Of a DNA stretch of 64,000 bases, positions 27,770 to 38,445 are shown one piece after another. Positions within the stretch are counted from its first letter, which is position 1, and every line of letters begins with the position of its first letter. A program made the translations under genes and the position numbers. Source of the stretch: Butyrivibrio fibrisolvens 16/4 (GTDB lineage: Bacteria; Bacillota; Clostridia; Lachnospirales; Lachnospiraceae); contig FP929036.1 in NCBI GenBank assembly GCA_000209815.1, positions 745,658 to 809,657 on the forward strand, given 5' to 3'. The notes beneath the pieces were generated by a model. That model did no database searches. It saw only the letters and a program-made list of their open reading frames with translations, and was not told the origin of the DNA.

Positions 27770-29059
27770 ATGACTGATAGCTTTATATTACGAGGAGGCA
27801 TTGCCTTCTCGGACAGCAAAAACAACATAACCACATATTATAGAGGCTATCTGGTATGCATAGATGGCATATGTATGGGAGCCTTTCCTTCTCTCCCAGA
27901 GGAATATAAGGATTTAAAACTGTACGATTACGGAGAGAGACTTATCATTCCTGGAATGACAGATTTGCATGTGCATGCACCTCAGTATACATTCCGCGGA
28001 ATAGGTATGGATGAGGAGCTGTTAGAATGGCTTTCTACATACACATTCCCAGAGGAAGCAAAGTATGCTGATATGGAGTATGCAAAAAAGGCCTACAGCT
28101 ATTTCTCTGAGGACTTGCGCCGTTGCTTTTCTACAAGGGCAGTTGTGTTTGGCACACTTCATAATGATGCTACAATCGAGCTTATGGATCAGCTTGACGA
28201 AACAGGTGTCATTACCTATGTAGGAAAGGTCAACATGGATAGAAATGGTGGAGTAGATTTGCAGGAGGCAGATGCTGATGCATCTCTTGCAGCTACAAAG
28301 GAATGGCTGGAAAAGATAAAGGGCAGATACACTAATACTTTCCCAATCCTCACACCAAGATTTATCCCATCCTGCTCAGACGAGCTTATGAAGGGACTTG
28401 GAGAATTATCTAAGGAGACCGGTCTTAGAATTCAGTCTCATCTTTCAGAGAATAAATCTGAGATAGCCTGGGTAAAGGAGCTGGTACCTTCCTCTACTAG
28501 CTACGCAAATGCTTATGAGCTGTTTGATACAATGGGTACACCAGAGTGTCCTACAATTATGGCTCATTGTGTTCATTCAGATGATGAGGAAATGAACATT
28601 CTTAAAAAGCATGGTGCATATATTGCACATTGCGCAGATTCAAATATGAATCTTACATCCGGTATTGCCCCTATCCGCAAGTTTTTGGATGCTGGTGTAA
28701 ATATCGGTCTTGGTACTGATGTGGCGGCAGGTTCATCTATGAATATGGTTAAGACTATGCTTATCACACTTCAGGCATCAAAGATGTATTATCGCCTTGT
28801 GGACCAAAATGTTAAACCACTTACATTTGAAGAGGTTTTCTATCTTGCCACAGAGGGAGGCGGAAGCTACTTTGGAAAGGTAGGTTCATTTAAGCCAGGG
28901 TATGATTTTGATGCAGTTGTAGTTGACGACAGCAAGATGTATTCAATGAGAGATATGTCTATTCGCGAGCGAATTGAGCGAATGTGTTATAACGATGCAG
29001 ATGCAATAATTAAGGATAAATACGTCAAAGGACGCAAGGTCTATACAAGAACAGAGTAG
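27770..29059 (+). CDS. guaD: Guanine deaminase
   Basis: 429-residue amidohydrolase, guanine to xanthine plus ammonia, zinc-dependent. The first metal motif is PGMTDLHVHAPQ, with the PQ typical of guanine rather than cytosine or SAH deaminases; then QSHLSEN, AHCVHSDD and GLGTDVAAGSS. AAAGGAG ribosome site. Purine salvage role; no purine permease adjacent. Confidence 0.93.
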   Translation: MTDSFILRGGIAFSDSKNNITTYYRGYLVCIDGICMGAFPSLPEEYKDLKLYDYGERLIIPGMTDLHVHAPQYTFRGIGMDEELLEWLSTYTFPEEAKYADMEYAKKAYSYFSEDLRRCFSTRAVVFGTLHNDATIELMDQLDETGVITYVGKVNMDRNGGVDLQEADADASLAATKEWLEKIKGRYTNTFPILTPRFIPSCSDELMKGLGELSKETGLRIQSHLSENKSEIAWVKELVPSSTSYANAYELFDTMGTPECPTIMAHCVHSDDEEMNILKKHGAYIAHCADSNMNLTSGIAPIRKFLDAGVNIGLGTDVAAGSSMNMVKTMLITLQASKMYYRLVDQNVKPLTFEEVFYLATEGGGSYFGKVGSFKPGYDFDAVVVDDSKMYSMRDMSIRERIERMCYNDADAIIKDKYVKGRKVYTRTE

Positions 29060-29080
29060 CTTTTAGCTACTCTTTTTTTG
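29053..29080 (+). terminator. guaD terminator
   Basis: GAGTAGC-TTTTA-GCTACTC followed by seven T, overlapping the guaD stop codon. Confidence 0.85.
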
Positions 29081-29139
29081 TGGGAAAAGATAACATTTAA
29101 AACACAGTTCTAACAAAATCTAGGATTATAATTCAAAAG

Positions 29140-29174
29140 AGTGGAATTAGTAGCTGACAGCTATACAAATTCCA
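29140..29174 (+). other. Nested hairpin in the atp operon leader
   Basis: TGGAATT and AATTCCA enclose TAGCT-GAC-AGCTA. It lies ~105 bp before atpB in a 218-bp gap that also must contain the operon promoter, which I cannot place with confidence. No T-run. Confidence 0.4.
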
Positions 29175-29277
29175 TAATCTGTATCTTATATTTTTGTTTA
29201 AAAAGACTAAAATAGGGGATATGTTTGGGCAGGGGCCACTCTTGTCTAACAGGATATTTTAATAAGGAGGTGTTTTC

Positions 29278-29964
29278 TTGAGTTTAGCAGAGAAGCTTGT
29301 AGAAGAGCTAAATTGCGAGACCGTCTTCACTATCCACGCTGGCAGCTTGGAAATTCCAATTATGGAATCAGTTGTTGTTACTTGGATTGTAATGGCAGTG
29401 CTTATCCTGTTGGCTGTGTTTTTGACATCGGGATTAAAGACACAAAACATCAGTAAGAAGCAGGCATTCGCAGAGCTAATTTACGAGAAGCTGAACGCCA
29501 TTGTCGGTGCTACTCTTGGAGAAGAAGGAAAAGCTTATACAGGCTACCTTGTAACAGTTCTTCTGTACATCGGTTTATCAAACATCATTGGCTTGTTCGG
29601 TTTCAAATCACCAACAAAGGATGTAAATGTCACAGCAGCGTTGGCACTCATGAGTATTGTACTAGTTGAGGCCGCTGGCATTTATCACAGAGGCGTTAAG
29701 AAATGGCTTCATTCATTTGTAGAGCCAGTTCCTATCGTAACACCATTCAACATTTTGGATGTATTCACAAGACCATTGTCACTGTGTATGCGACTTTTCG
29801 GAAATGTTCTTGGTGCATTTGTAATTATGGAGCTACTTAAAATAGTATGCCCACCAGTTATTCCTGCAGTATTCAGTTTGTATTTTGATTTATTCGACGG
29901 ATTACTTCAGGCGTACGTATTTGTATTTTTAACGTCGTTATATTTAAAAGAAGCTATTGAGTAA
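29278..29964 (+). CDS. atpB: ATP synthase Fo subunit a
   Basis: 228 residues with about five membrane helices. The essential Arg of the ion path is in SLCMRLFGNVLGAF. TTG start, justified by AAGGAGG eight bases upstream. The N-terminus is shorter than the E. coli subunit but usual for Clostridia. First gene of the operon; no atpI or atpZ precedes it. Confidence 0.93.
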   Translation: MSLAEKLVEELNCETVFTIHAGSLEIPIMESVVVTWIVMAVLILLAVFLTSGLKTQNISKKQAFAELIYEKLNAIVGATLGEEGKAYTGYLVTVLLYIGLSNIIGLFGFKSPTKDVNVTAALALMSIVLVEAAGIYHRGVKKWLHSFVEPVPIVTPFNILDVFTRPLSLCMRLFGNVLGAFVIMELLKIVCPPVIPAVFSLYFDLFDGLLQAYVFVFLTSLYLKEAIE

Positions 29965-29982
29965 ATTCTAGGAGGAAAAATT

Positions 29983-30204
29983 ATGAACACATTAATCGCA
30001 GTTGGAGCAGGTATTGCAGTTGTAACAGGTCTTGGAGCAGGTATTGGTATCGGTATTGCAACAGGTAAGGCTTGCGAAGGTATCGCACGTCAGCCAGAGG
30101 CAGAGAGCAAGATTCAGAAGAACCTTATCTTAGGATGTGCCCTTGCAGAGGCAACAGCTATTTACGGTTTCGTTATCGCCCTTATGATTATGTTCGTATT
30201 ATAA
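29983..30204 (+). CDS. atpE: ATP synthase Fo subunit c
   Basis: 73-residue two-helix proteolipid. Polar loop ARQPEA, ion-binding Glu in CALAEATAIYGF. The helix-1 position that is Gln32 in Na+-binding rotors is Ile here (GIGIGIATGKA) and the Ser after Glu is Ala, so the sequence favours proton coupling. AGGAGG ribosome site. Confidence 0.95.
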   Translation: MNTLIAVGAGIAVVTGLGAGIGIGIATGKACEGIARQPEAESKIQKNLILGCALAEATAIYGFVIALMIMFVL

Positions 30205-30234
30205 AATTCTTCGATTAAAGGATAGGTATAAGAT

Positions 30235-30716
30235 ATGATTAACGTTTCTTTTTGGAATATATTTTTACAGTTCTAAATCTTCTTATCCTATTTGTTGCTT
30301 TTAGAATCGCATTCTTCAAGCCTATTGCAAAGATTATTGCAAAGCGCCAGGAAGAAGCTAATGAGATTTATGATAAGGCGGCAACAAAGGAGAATGAGGC
30401 CAAAGAGCTTGTAAAGCAGTACGAGGATAAGCTTGCTTCAGCAGAGACAGAAAAGAAGCAAATCATTTCCGAGGCAAGAAAATCTGCAGATGGACAGTAT
30501 CAGAAGATTCTTGAGGATGCAAAGGCAGACGCAAAGAACATTCATGATGCAGCTATTGCAGAGGCAAATAATGAGAAAAACAAGATTATTGCCAGTGCTA
30601 AGAAAGAGATTGCAGATATCGTAGTTGATGCAACTACAAAGGTTGTTGGTAGCAAGACAGGAGCTGATGTTGACAGCAAACTGTTTGACGAATTTTTAGG
30701 TAAAGCAGGTGAATAA
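30235..30716 (+). CDS. atpF: ATP synthase Fo subunit b (one-base frameshift)
   Basis: 160 residues after adding one T to the T5 run at 30262-30266. MINVSFWNI then continues as FTVLNLLILFVAFRIAFF (membrane helix) and a long charged coiled coil (KAATKENEAKELVKQYEDKL) forming the peripheral stalk. As printed, the frame from the ATG stops after 13 codons. A functional b subunit is expected since every other atp gene is intact. Confidence 0.9.
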
Positions 30717-30718
30717 AA

Positions 30719-32734
30719 GTGACAGAGAAATCTTTAAATTATGCCCGTGACCTACATAGCATAGGAAATGCCGAGGCTTATTTGCAGACTGCCGCTTCTA
30801 TTATTGAGGCTGTACCTGCAGTAGGCGAGGAGTTATCAGATCCTACAGTTGCCATCGCTAAAAAGCATGTGGTAATTGATAGCATCTTCCCTCACGAGAT
30901 TCGCAATTTCTTAAAGCTACTGTGTGATAACGGAGACTTCCAATTATTTAATGATATTAGAGCTGCATACAAGGATTCAATTGAAACTACTGACGAGAAG
31001 GTAAACAAGGCAAAGCTTCGCTATGTTACTGCACCTTCAGATGAGCAGCTTGCAGGCATCAAGAGATTCTTAGCAAAAGAATACTCAAATGATGATATTG
31101 AAATTGATTTAGTACAGGATTCTTCCCTTAAGAGTGGATTCATTCTTTCAGTGGGTACAAAGGAGTATGACTGGAGTCAGCAGGGACGTTTGGAGCAGTT
31201 TGCTACAAAAATCAACAAGGCTGTTGGTGTTTCTGCAGTTGATGAGAGCATCCTTTCAATCTTAAAGGCTAATGTTGAGGACTTTAAGCTTCAGGCCCAG
31301 GAAAAGGAAGTAGGTATTGTAAAATGGGTAGGTGACGGTATCGCCAATATCGATGGTATTGACCATGCATTCTATGGCGAGATTGTTATCTTTGATTGTG
31401 GTGTTAAAGGTATGGTTCAGGATGTACGCCGTGACGAAATCGGTGTTATCCTCTTCGGCCGTGATACAGAAATCAAAGAAGGTTCTAAGGTAGTTCGTAC
31501 AGGAAAGATGGCAGGTCTTCCTGTAGGTGATGGCTTCCTTGGAAGAATCGTCGATGCCCTTGGTGCACCTTTGGATGGACTTGGAGAAATCCCAGCTAGT
31601 GGATTCCGTCCAGTAGAGTGTCCAGCACCTTCTATCGTAGATAGAAAATCAGTTAGCCAGCCAATGGAGACAGGTCTTCTTTCAATCGATTCAATGTTCC
31701 CAATCGGTCGTGGTCAGCGTGAGCTTATCATCGGTGACAGACAGACTGGTAAGACATCAATTGCCACTGATACAATTATCAACCAGAAGGGCAAGGATGT
31801 TATCTGTGTATACGTTGCAATCGGCCAGAAGGCTTCTACTATTGCAAAGCTTGTTAATACACTTAAGGAGCATGGAGCTATGGACTACACAATTATCGTT
31901 AGTGCCACAGCATCAGATCCAGCTCCACTTCAGTACATCGCACCTTATGCTGGTACTGCACTTGCAGAGTACTTTATGTATTCAGGCAAAGATGTACTTA
32001 TTGTTTATGATGATTTATCAAAGCACGCTGTTGCATACCGTGCTATTTCACTTTTGCTTGAGCGTTCACCAGGACGTGAGGCATACCCAGGTGATGTATT
32101 CTACTTACATTCTAGATTGTTAGAGCGTTCAGCTAGAATCACACCAGAGGCAGGAGGCGGCTCAATCACAGCTCTTCCTATTATTGAGACACAGGCAGGA
32201 GATCTTTCAGCTTATATTCCTACCAACGTTATCTCAATTACTGATGGTCAGATTTTCCTTGAGTCACAGCTGTTCAATTCAGGACAGAGACCAGCGGTTA
32301 ACGTAGGTCTTTCTGTATCCCGTGTAGGTGGTGCAGCTCAGACTAAGGCAATGAAAAAAGCAGCAGGTTCTATTCGTATCGATCTTGCTCAGTACCGAGA
32401 GATGGAAGTCTTCACACAGTTCTCATCAGATCTTGATGATGCAACAAAGAGACAGTTGGCTCACGGACGTGCTCTTATGGAGTTACTTAAGCAGCCACTT
32501 AACAGACCATTCTCAATGGCAGAGCAGGTTATTATTCTTGTGTCTGCAAATGCACATATCTTCAGTGATTTGGACATTGCATCACTTAAGAAATTCAGAA
32601 CCGATATGCTTGATTATTTTGCTGCAGAGCATAGTGATATTATCAGCCAGCTTCAGTCATCAAAGGATTTATCAGATGATTTGAAGACAGCTATTATTGA
32701 GGCAGCAACTGAGTTCAAGAAGAATCAGGAGTAA
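30719..32734 (+). CDS. atpHA: Fused ATP synthase F1 delta-alpha subunit
   Basis: A single 671-codon frame. Residues 1-173 are a complete delta subunit (OSCP fold, starts KSLNYARDLHSIG). From ~174 a complete alpha subunit begins (DESILSILKANVEDFK helix, GIVKWVGDGIA), with Walker A GDRQTGKT at 339-346, Walker B-like VLIVYDDLSKHAVAYR and the C-terminal helical domain. No stop and no ATG, GTG or TTG in frame lies at the junction, so separate initiation of alpha is not evident. GTG start, 2 bases after atpF. Known alpha subunits contact delta by their N-terminal helix; the fusion makes this contact covalent. Confidence 0.93.
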   Translation: MTEKSLNYARDLHSIGNAEAYLQTAASIIEAVPAVGEELSDPTVAIAKKHVVIDSIFPHEIRNFLKLLCDNGDFQLFNDIRAAYKDSIETTDEKVNKAKLRYVTAPSDEQLAGIKRFLAKEYSNDDIEIDLVQDSSLKSGFILSVGTKEYDWSQQGRLEQFATKINKAVGVSAVDESILSILKANVEDFKLQAQEKEVGIVKWVGDGIANIDGIDHAFYGEIVIFDCGVKGMVQDVRRDEIGVILFGRDTEIKEGSKVVRTGKMAGLPVGDGFLGRIVDALGAPLDGLGEIPASGFRPVECPAPSIVDRKSVSQPMETGLLSIDSMFPIGRGQRELIIGDRQTGKTSIATDTIINQKGKDVICVYVAIGQKASTIAKLVNTLKEHGAMDYTIIVSATASDPAPLQYIAPYAGTALAEYFMYSGKDVLIVYDDLSKHAVAYRAISLLLERSPGREAYPGDVFYLHSRLLERSARITPEAGGGSITALPIIETQAGDLSAYIPTNVISITDGQIFLESQLFNSGQRPAVNVGLSVSRVGGAAQTKAMKKAAGSIRIDLAQYREMEVFTQFSSDLDDATKRQLAHGRALMELLKQPLNRPFSMAEQVIILVSANAHIFSDLDIASLKKFRTDMLDYFAAEHSDIISQLQSSKDLSDDLKTAIIEAATEFKKNQE

Positions 32735-32737
32735 GCT

Positions 32738-33748
32738 ATGGCAAGTACAAAGGAAATCCAGAATAGAATAAATAGTATTCAGGATACCATGAAGATTACA
32801 AATGCCATGTATATGATGTCCTCAATGAAGCTTAGAAAAGCTAAGCAGAAGCTGGCGGACACTGAACCATTCTTCGAAGCAGTACAGAGAGGTATCGCAG
32901 AGAATCTTGTGCGTTTCCCAGATATGCGTCATATCTACTTTGATAATCGAGTAGAGGATGAGCAGGAGGAAATCAAGCACCGTGGATTCGTAGTATTCAC
33001 AGGCGATAAAGGTATGGCAGGTGCATACAATCACAATGCCATCAAAATGACTCTCGACCGTATTGCAAATCTGAACAAAGATGAGTATATGTTGTTCGTC
33101 GTTGGTGAAGTTGGTCGTGCTTTCTTTATCAATAATGGTTACAACGTGGATGAAAACTTTAGATTTTCATCTAACAACCCATCAATGCACAGAGCCCGCG
33201 TCATATCAGAATATATGATTGAAAAATACAACCAGGGTGAGCTTGATAGAATCGATGTCATCTATACAAAGATGCTCAATTCAGTTACTGAGGAAACTTG
33301 CGTAGAGCGATTACTTCCTCTGAAGACACACAAGTTCATCAAGGAGCAGGCGAAGGAGATTCAGGAAGACGTTGATGGAACAGGAAAGGCTGCATCAGAG
33401 TTAAAGTCTGGTGTAAAGCACGTTCACTCTATTAACAGCTATGAATTGGAAGCTGTCACTAAGGGCGGAGATTCCTGGTATCCATTCTATCCATCACTTT
33501 CGGTAGTTTTGGAACATCTGGTACACAACAATTTTACAGGCTTCATTTATGGAGCATTGGTAGAATGTTCAGCCAGTGAGGAAAATGCCAGAATGATGGC
33601 TATGCAGTCGGCAACAGATAATGCAGAGGCAATTCTTCGTGAATTATCTATAGAATACAACCGAGTGCGTCAGGCGGCCATTACACAGGAAATTACTGAG
33701 GTAATCGGCGGAGCCAAGGCGCTTAAGAAGAAAAAGGCAAAGAGGTAA
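32738..33748 (+). CDS. atpG: ATP synthase F1 subunit gamma, extended
   Basis: 336 residues against ~285-290 in most bacteria. The N-terminal helix (MASTKEIQNRINSIQDTMKI) and the C-terminal helix (EYNRVRQAAITQEITEVIGG) are standard, so the rotor shaft is intact. Extra sequence of roughly 30-50 residues lies between residues ~195 and 248 (KFIKEQAKEIQEDVDGTGKA..). AGGAG overlaps the end of the preceding gene. Confidence 0.93.
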   Translation: MASTKEIQNRINSIQDTMKITNAMYMMSSMKLRKAKQKLADTEPFFEAVQRGIAENLVRFPDMRHIYFDNRVEDEQEEIKHRGFVVFTGDKGMAGAYNHNAIKMTLDRIANLNKDEYMLFVVGEVGRAFFINNGYNVDENFRFSSNNPSMHRARVISEYMIEKYNQGELDRIDVIYTKMLNSVTEETCVERLLPLKTHKFIKEQAKEIQEDVDGTGKAASELKSGVKHVHSINSYELEAVTKGGDSWYPFYPSLSVVLEHLVHNNFTGFIYGALVECSASEENARMMAMQSATDNAEAILRELSIEYNRVRQAAITQEITEVIGGAKALKKKKAKR

Positions 33749-35152
<1,404 letters not shown>

Positions 35153-35155
35153 TTT

Positions 35156-35581
35156 ATGGCATCATTATTTGATTTGAAAATTGTTGCCTGCGATGGAGTC
35201 TTCTACGATGGTAAATGCGAGATATTAGTCTTCCCAGGTGCAGACGGAGAAATGGCAATTATGAATCATCACGAGGTCTTTACAGGTATCGTGGAGATTG
35301 GAAATATCCGCTTCAAAACAGAAGATGGTGAAATGAGAAATGCCATCATTTCAGATGGACTTGTCTCTGTTTATCCAGATGGTTCTGTTAAGGTAGTGGC
35401 ATATTCTTGCGAACGTCCAGAGGATATTGATACCTTCCGTGCTCAGGAGGCCCTTGAGCGTGCTCAAGAGCAGCTTCAGCAGACTCAGAGCCGTATTGAG
35501 TACCAGATTTCTACAAATAACATGGCCCGTGCTATGGCTCGACTTAAGGGCGCAGGCGCGAAGAACCTTTATAAAATTTAA
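35156..35581 (+). CDS. atpC: ATP synthase F1 subunit epsilon
   Basis: 141 residues. N-terminal beta sandwich (FDLKIVACDGVFYDGKCEILVFPGADGEMAIMNHHE) and two C-terminal helices (ERAQEQLQQTQSRIEYQ) that inhibit hydrolysis in this family. Last gene of the operon, followed by a strong terminator. Confidence 0.95.
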   Translation: MASLFDLKIVACDGVFYDGKCEILVFPGADGEMAIMNHHEVFTGIVEIGNIRFKTEDGEMRNAIISDGLVSVYPDGSVKVVAYSCERPEDIDTFRAQEALERAQEQLQQTQSRIEYQISTNNMARAMARLKGAGAKNLYKI

Positions 35582-35588
35582 GTATACT

Positions 35589-35627
35589 GATAGCCCCTTG
35601 ATAGTGTAACCAAGGGGCTAGTTTTTT
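35589..35627 (+). terminator. atp operon terminator
   Basis: TAGCCCCTTG and CAAGGGGCTA stem, 10-nt loop, then GTTTTTT. Confidence 0.88.
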
Positions 35628-35693
35628 AGTTGAATAACAAGGAGAAATACAATAAAATAAGTAGTACTTAAGGGTAGAATTGGAGGATGTGTT

Positions 35694-36638
35694 ATGGTTA
35701 CACAGCAGGAGTATACATTTAATTCAGCCGATGGTCATTCGGTTATTCACTGTAGAAAGTGGATTCCAGAGGGGGAACCAGTTGCAGTATTGCAGTTGGT
35801 GCATGGAATGCTCGAATACATAGAAAGATACAATGAATTTGCTACATTTTTAGCAGAGAAGGGCTTCGTGGTAGTAGGACACGATCACATTGGCCACGGA
35901 CATTCAGTAGCTAGCGATGATGAGCTCGGTGTTATGACAGGTGTTCATCCATCTGATGATATGGTGGAGGATATTTATACACACTATTCACTTACCAGAA
36001 AGGCTTATCCATCTTTAAAATATTTCATCTTAGGACATTCCATGGGTTCATACATGGTTAGAAAGTTCCTTTCAGTAAAGTCAGCATATATTGAGGCTAT
36101 GAGCGGTGCTATCATTATGGGTACTGGTCAGGAATCTGCTGCTACATGTAATGGCGGTCTTGCAGTCATAAAGCTGCTCTCGTTATTCAAGGGAAAGAAT
36201 TTCAGAAGCGCACTTGTACGAGATATGAGCTATAGTGCGCCTTACAAGCAGTTCGATTGCTATGGTCAGGATTATGCAAATTCTTGGCTTACAAAAAATG
36301 TAGAAGAGGTGGAGCGCTATTTCCACGACAAATACTGTACATTTATGTTTACAGTCAATGCTTATAAGGGCTTGGTTGAAGCAGTTAAATATGACGGCAC
36401 TGCAGAGTGTGTTTCAAAGATGCGCCAAAGTATGCCTATATTTGTTGTATCAGGTGATTCTGATCCAGTAGGAAATCTTGGTCAAGGCCCTAAGGCTGTT
36501 GCAGAGTCATTTAAGAACGCTGGAATTAAGGATGTTACCTTAAAGCTTTATACAGGGGATAGACACGAGATTCTTCACGAGATAGACAAAGAACAGGTAT
36601 TTACAGACCTTTATCATTGGTTAGAGACACATAGATAA
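35694..36638 (+). CDS. Alpha/beta hydrolase, monoacylglycerol lipase-like
   Basis: 314 residues. QLVHGMLEYIERY and GHDHIGHGHS mark the oxyanion region, nucleophile elbow GHSMGS, Asp in SGDSDPVG, catalytic His in GDRHEIL. Cytoplasmic, no signal peptide. Hydrolysis of a lipid or lysophospholipid ester is the likely role. GGAGG-type ribosome site; starts a run of four tightly spaced genes. Confidence 0.85.
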   Translation: MVTQQEYTFNSADGHSVIHCRKWIPEGEPVAVLQLVHGMLEYIERYNEFATFLAEKGFVVVGHDHIGHGHSVASDDELGVMTGVHPSDDMVEDIYTHYSLTRKAYPSLKYFILGHSMGSYMVRKFLSVKSAYIEAMSGAIIMGTGQESAATCNGGLAVIKLLSLFKGKNFRSALVRDMSYSAPYKQFDCYGQDYANSWLTKNVEEVERYFHDKYCTFMFTVNAYKGLVEAVKYDGTAECVSKMRQSMPIFVVSGDSDPVGNLGQGPKAVAESFKNAGIKDVTLKLYTGDRHEILHEIDKEQVFTDLYHWLETHR

Positions 36639-36654
36639 GTTTTCTGGAGTATAT

Positions 36655-37698
36655 ATGGATTCACTGGAGCATTTAATTACAAGGTCAATAAAATCATATT
36701 ACAAAAATAGGCTTTATGCTCCTATCATATTTTTGGTTATTCTTCTGGTACTGGCAGTGATATTCCCGGTGGGACACATGCTTTTTCCAAAGACCTATTC
36801 CGAGGAAAATGTGAGCCTTTATCAGTTGTACAACAGGAAAGAGAGCTTCGCAAAATTCAGCCTCAATAACCTGTATTTTACAGGCTACACTAGCAAATGG
36901 CTGGATAGAAATAGAGGATACTATTATTACACCATGGTCAATTCAGAATGTGTGATAGTTCTTTTGGATCCTATCACCTGTGATCAGGGTACTCCTGTTA
37001 TTGATTCGCTTACAGTTAAGGGACAGATAATATACGATTCCGAGGCAGCCCGTTCACTACTTTCTAATCTTGCAAGAGATTTAAACTGGAGTGAAGAAGG
37101 CATCCTTTCTACAGTATCCAGCTATACTATTTCAGAGCCGGATGCTACAGGACTTGTTTCTACAGCCTTTGAATTGTTCTATGTAGTATTTGGAATTTAC
37201 AGCATTTTATGTGTTGTAATATGTGGATTATTTATCGCATTTCCGGTATTATCAGTTCCTGTTCAAAAGACCAGAGCCTATGGTAAGCCAGCGGAGATTT
37301 TGGCAGAGGCCGAGGAAGAGCTTGCAACACTTCCACAGTTGGCTACAGAGGATATGTTTATTACGGAGCATTATTTTATAGAAACCAGTAGCTATGGTGT
37401 GGCTATTGTTCCTATTGATGCCATTATATGGATATACAAATATTCTACTATGCACAAGTTCCTATGGCATCATTTTTCTATTACATACACTCTTCATATT
37501 ACTGCAGGAAAGCGTCACTATATTAAGTGTCCTAAGAATATTAAGAGTGATATTGACGGTATCATGGACTACCTTTCTGAGGCAAATCATGATATCCTTG
37601 TTGGGTTCTCGGAAGAGAATCGATTAAAAGTTGAAGAGATACAGGATGATTTTGAAATCATCAAAAAGATTACCAGCTTTTTATCTAAGAGGGTTTAA
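36655..37698 (+). CDS. Uncharacterised two-helix membrane protein
   Basis: 347 residues. Membrane helix at ~22-42, an extracytoplasmic segment to ~170, a second helix at ~172-195, then a cytoplasmic domain (ITAGKRHYIKCPKNIKSDIDGIMDYL) of the kind in Lachnospiraceae proteins of unknown function. 16 bases after the lipase and 3 before the methyltransferase, so co-transcribed. Confidence 0.75.
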   Translation: MDSLEHLITRSIKSYYKNRLYAPIIFLVILLVLAVIFPVGHMLFPKTYSEENVSLYQLYNRKESFAKFSLNNLYFTGYTSKWLDRNRGYYYYTMVNSECVIVLLDPITCDQGTPVIDSLTVKGQIIYDSEAARSLLSNLARDLNWSEEGILSTVSSYTISEPDATGLVSTAFELFYVVFGIYSILCVVICGLFIAFPVLSVPVQKTRAYGKPAEILAEAEEELATLPQLATEDMFITEHYFIETSSYGVAIVPIDAIIWIYKYSTMHKFLWHHFSITYTLHITAGKRHYIKCPKNIKSDIDGIMDYLSEANHDILVGFSEENRLKVEEIQDDFEIIKKITSFLSKRV

Positions 37699-37701
37699 CA
37701 G

Positions 37702-38445
37702 ATGGAAGCTTATACAGGTTTTGCCAGTGTTTACGACAGGTACATGGATAATGTGCCATACGACACCTGGGCAGAAAATATAAAGACATTATTTCAAAAA
37801 TATAATATGCCAATGGAAATCGTGTGTGACCTTGGCTGTGGTACAGGCCAGATTACCAGACGTCTAAAGGCGGCTGGCTACGATATGATTGGCATTGATG
37901 TTTCCTATGATATGCTTATGGAGGCAATGGCTAACGAGGATTCCGATGGAATCCTTTATCTATGTCAGGATATGCGTCAGTTCGAGCTATATGGCACTGT
38001 AGGTGCTGTGGTCAGTCTGTGCGATAGCATTAATTATCTTAGAGACACAGACGAATTGCTCACTGTTTGCAAGCTGGCAAATAATTACCTTGATCCTAAG
38101 GGACTGTTTATTTTCGATATAAAGACAGAGCACTTTTATCAGCAGCTAGGTAGTAGCACAATTGCAGAGAATCGTGAGGAAGGTAGCTTTATCTGGGAGA
38201 ATGATTACGATCCTGATTCCAGGGACAATGCCTATTATCTCACTATCTACGAGGAGAATGAGGAAGGCACCTTCGATAGATACGAGGAAGAGCACCTTCA
38301 GCACGCCTTCACAGTTGATGAAATCAAAGCCGCCATTAAAGATAGTGGACTAGAGCTTTTAGATATTATAGATGTAGCCACTATGTCTGCACCTGCAGAG
38401 GATAGTGACAGGTTGTATTTTATAGCAAGAGAGGTAACAAAATGA
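37702..38445 (+). CDS. Class I SAM-dependent methyltransferase
   Basis: 247 residues. SAM motif I VCDLGCGTGQITRRL, motif II acidic residue in MIGIDVS, and VVSLCDSINYL in the motif IV position. Small-molecule type; substrate unknown. Its last 4 bases overlap the Hsp33 start (ATGA). Confidence 0.88.
   Translation: MEAYTGFASVYDRYMDNVPYDTWAENIKTLFQKYNMPMEIVCDLGCGTGQITRRLKAAGYDMIGIDVSYDMLMEAMANEDSDGILYLCQDMRQFELYGTVGAVVSLCDSINYLRDTDELLTVCKLANNYLDPKGLFIFDIKTEHFYQQLGSSTIAENREEGSFIWENDYDPDSRDNAYYLTIYEENEEGTFDRYEEEHLQHAFTVDEIKAAIKDSGLELLDIIDVATMSAPAEDSDRLYFIAREVTK

Noticed and set aside
29140-29174. atp leader hairpin as a riboswitch
   Set aside because: Only a short nested stem without expression platform; left as an unassigned structure.
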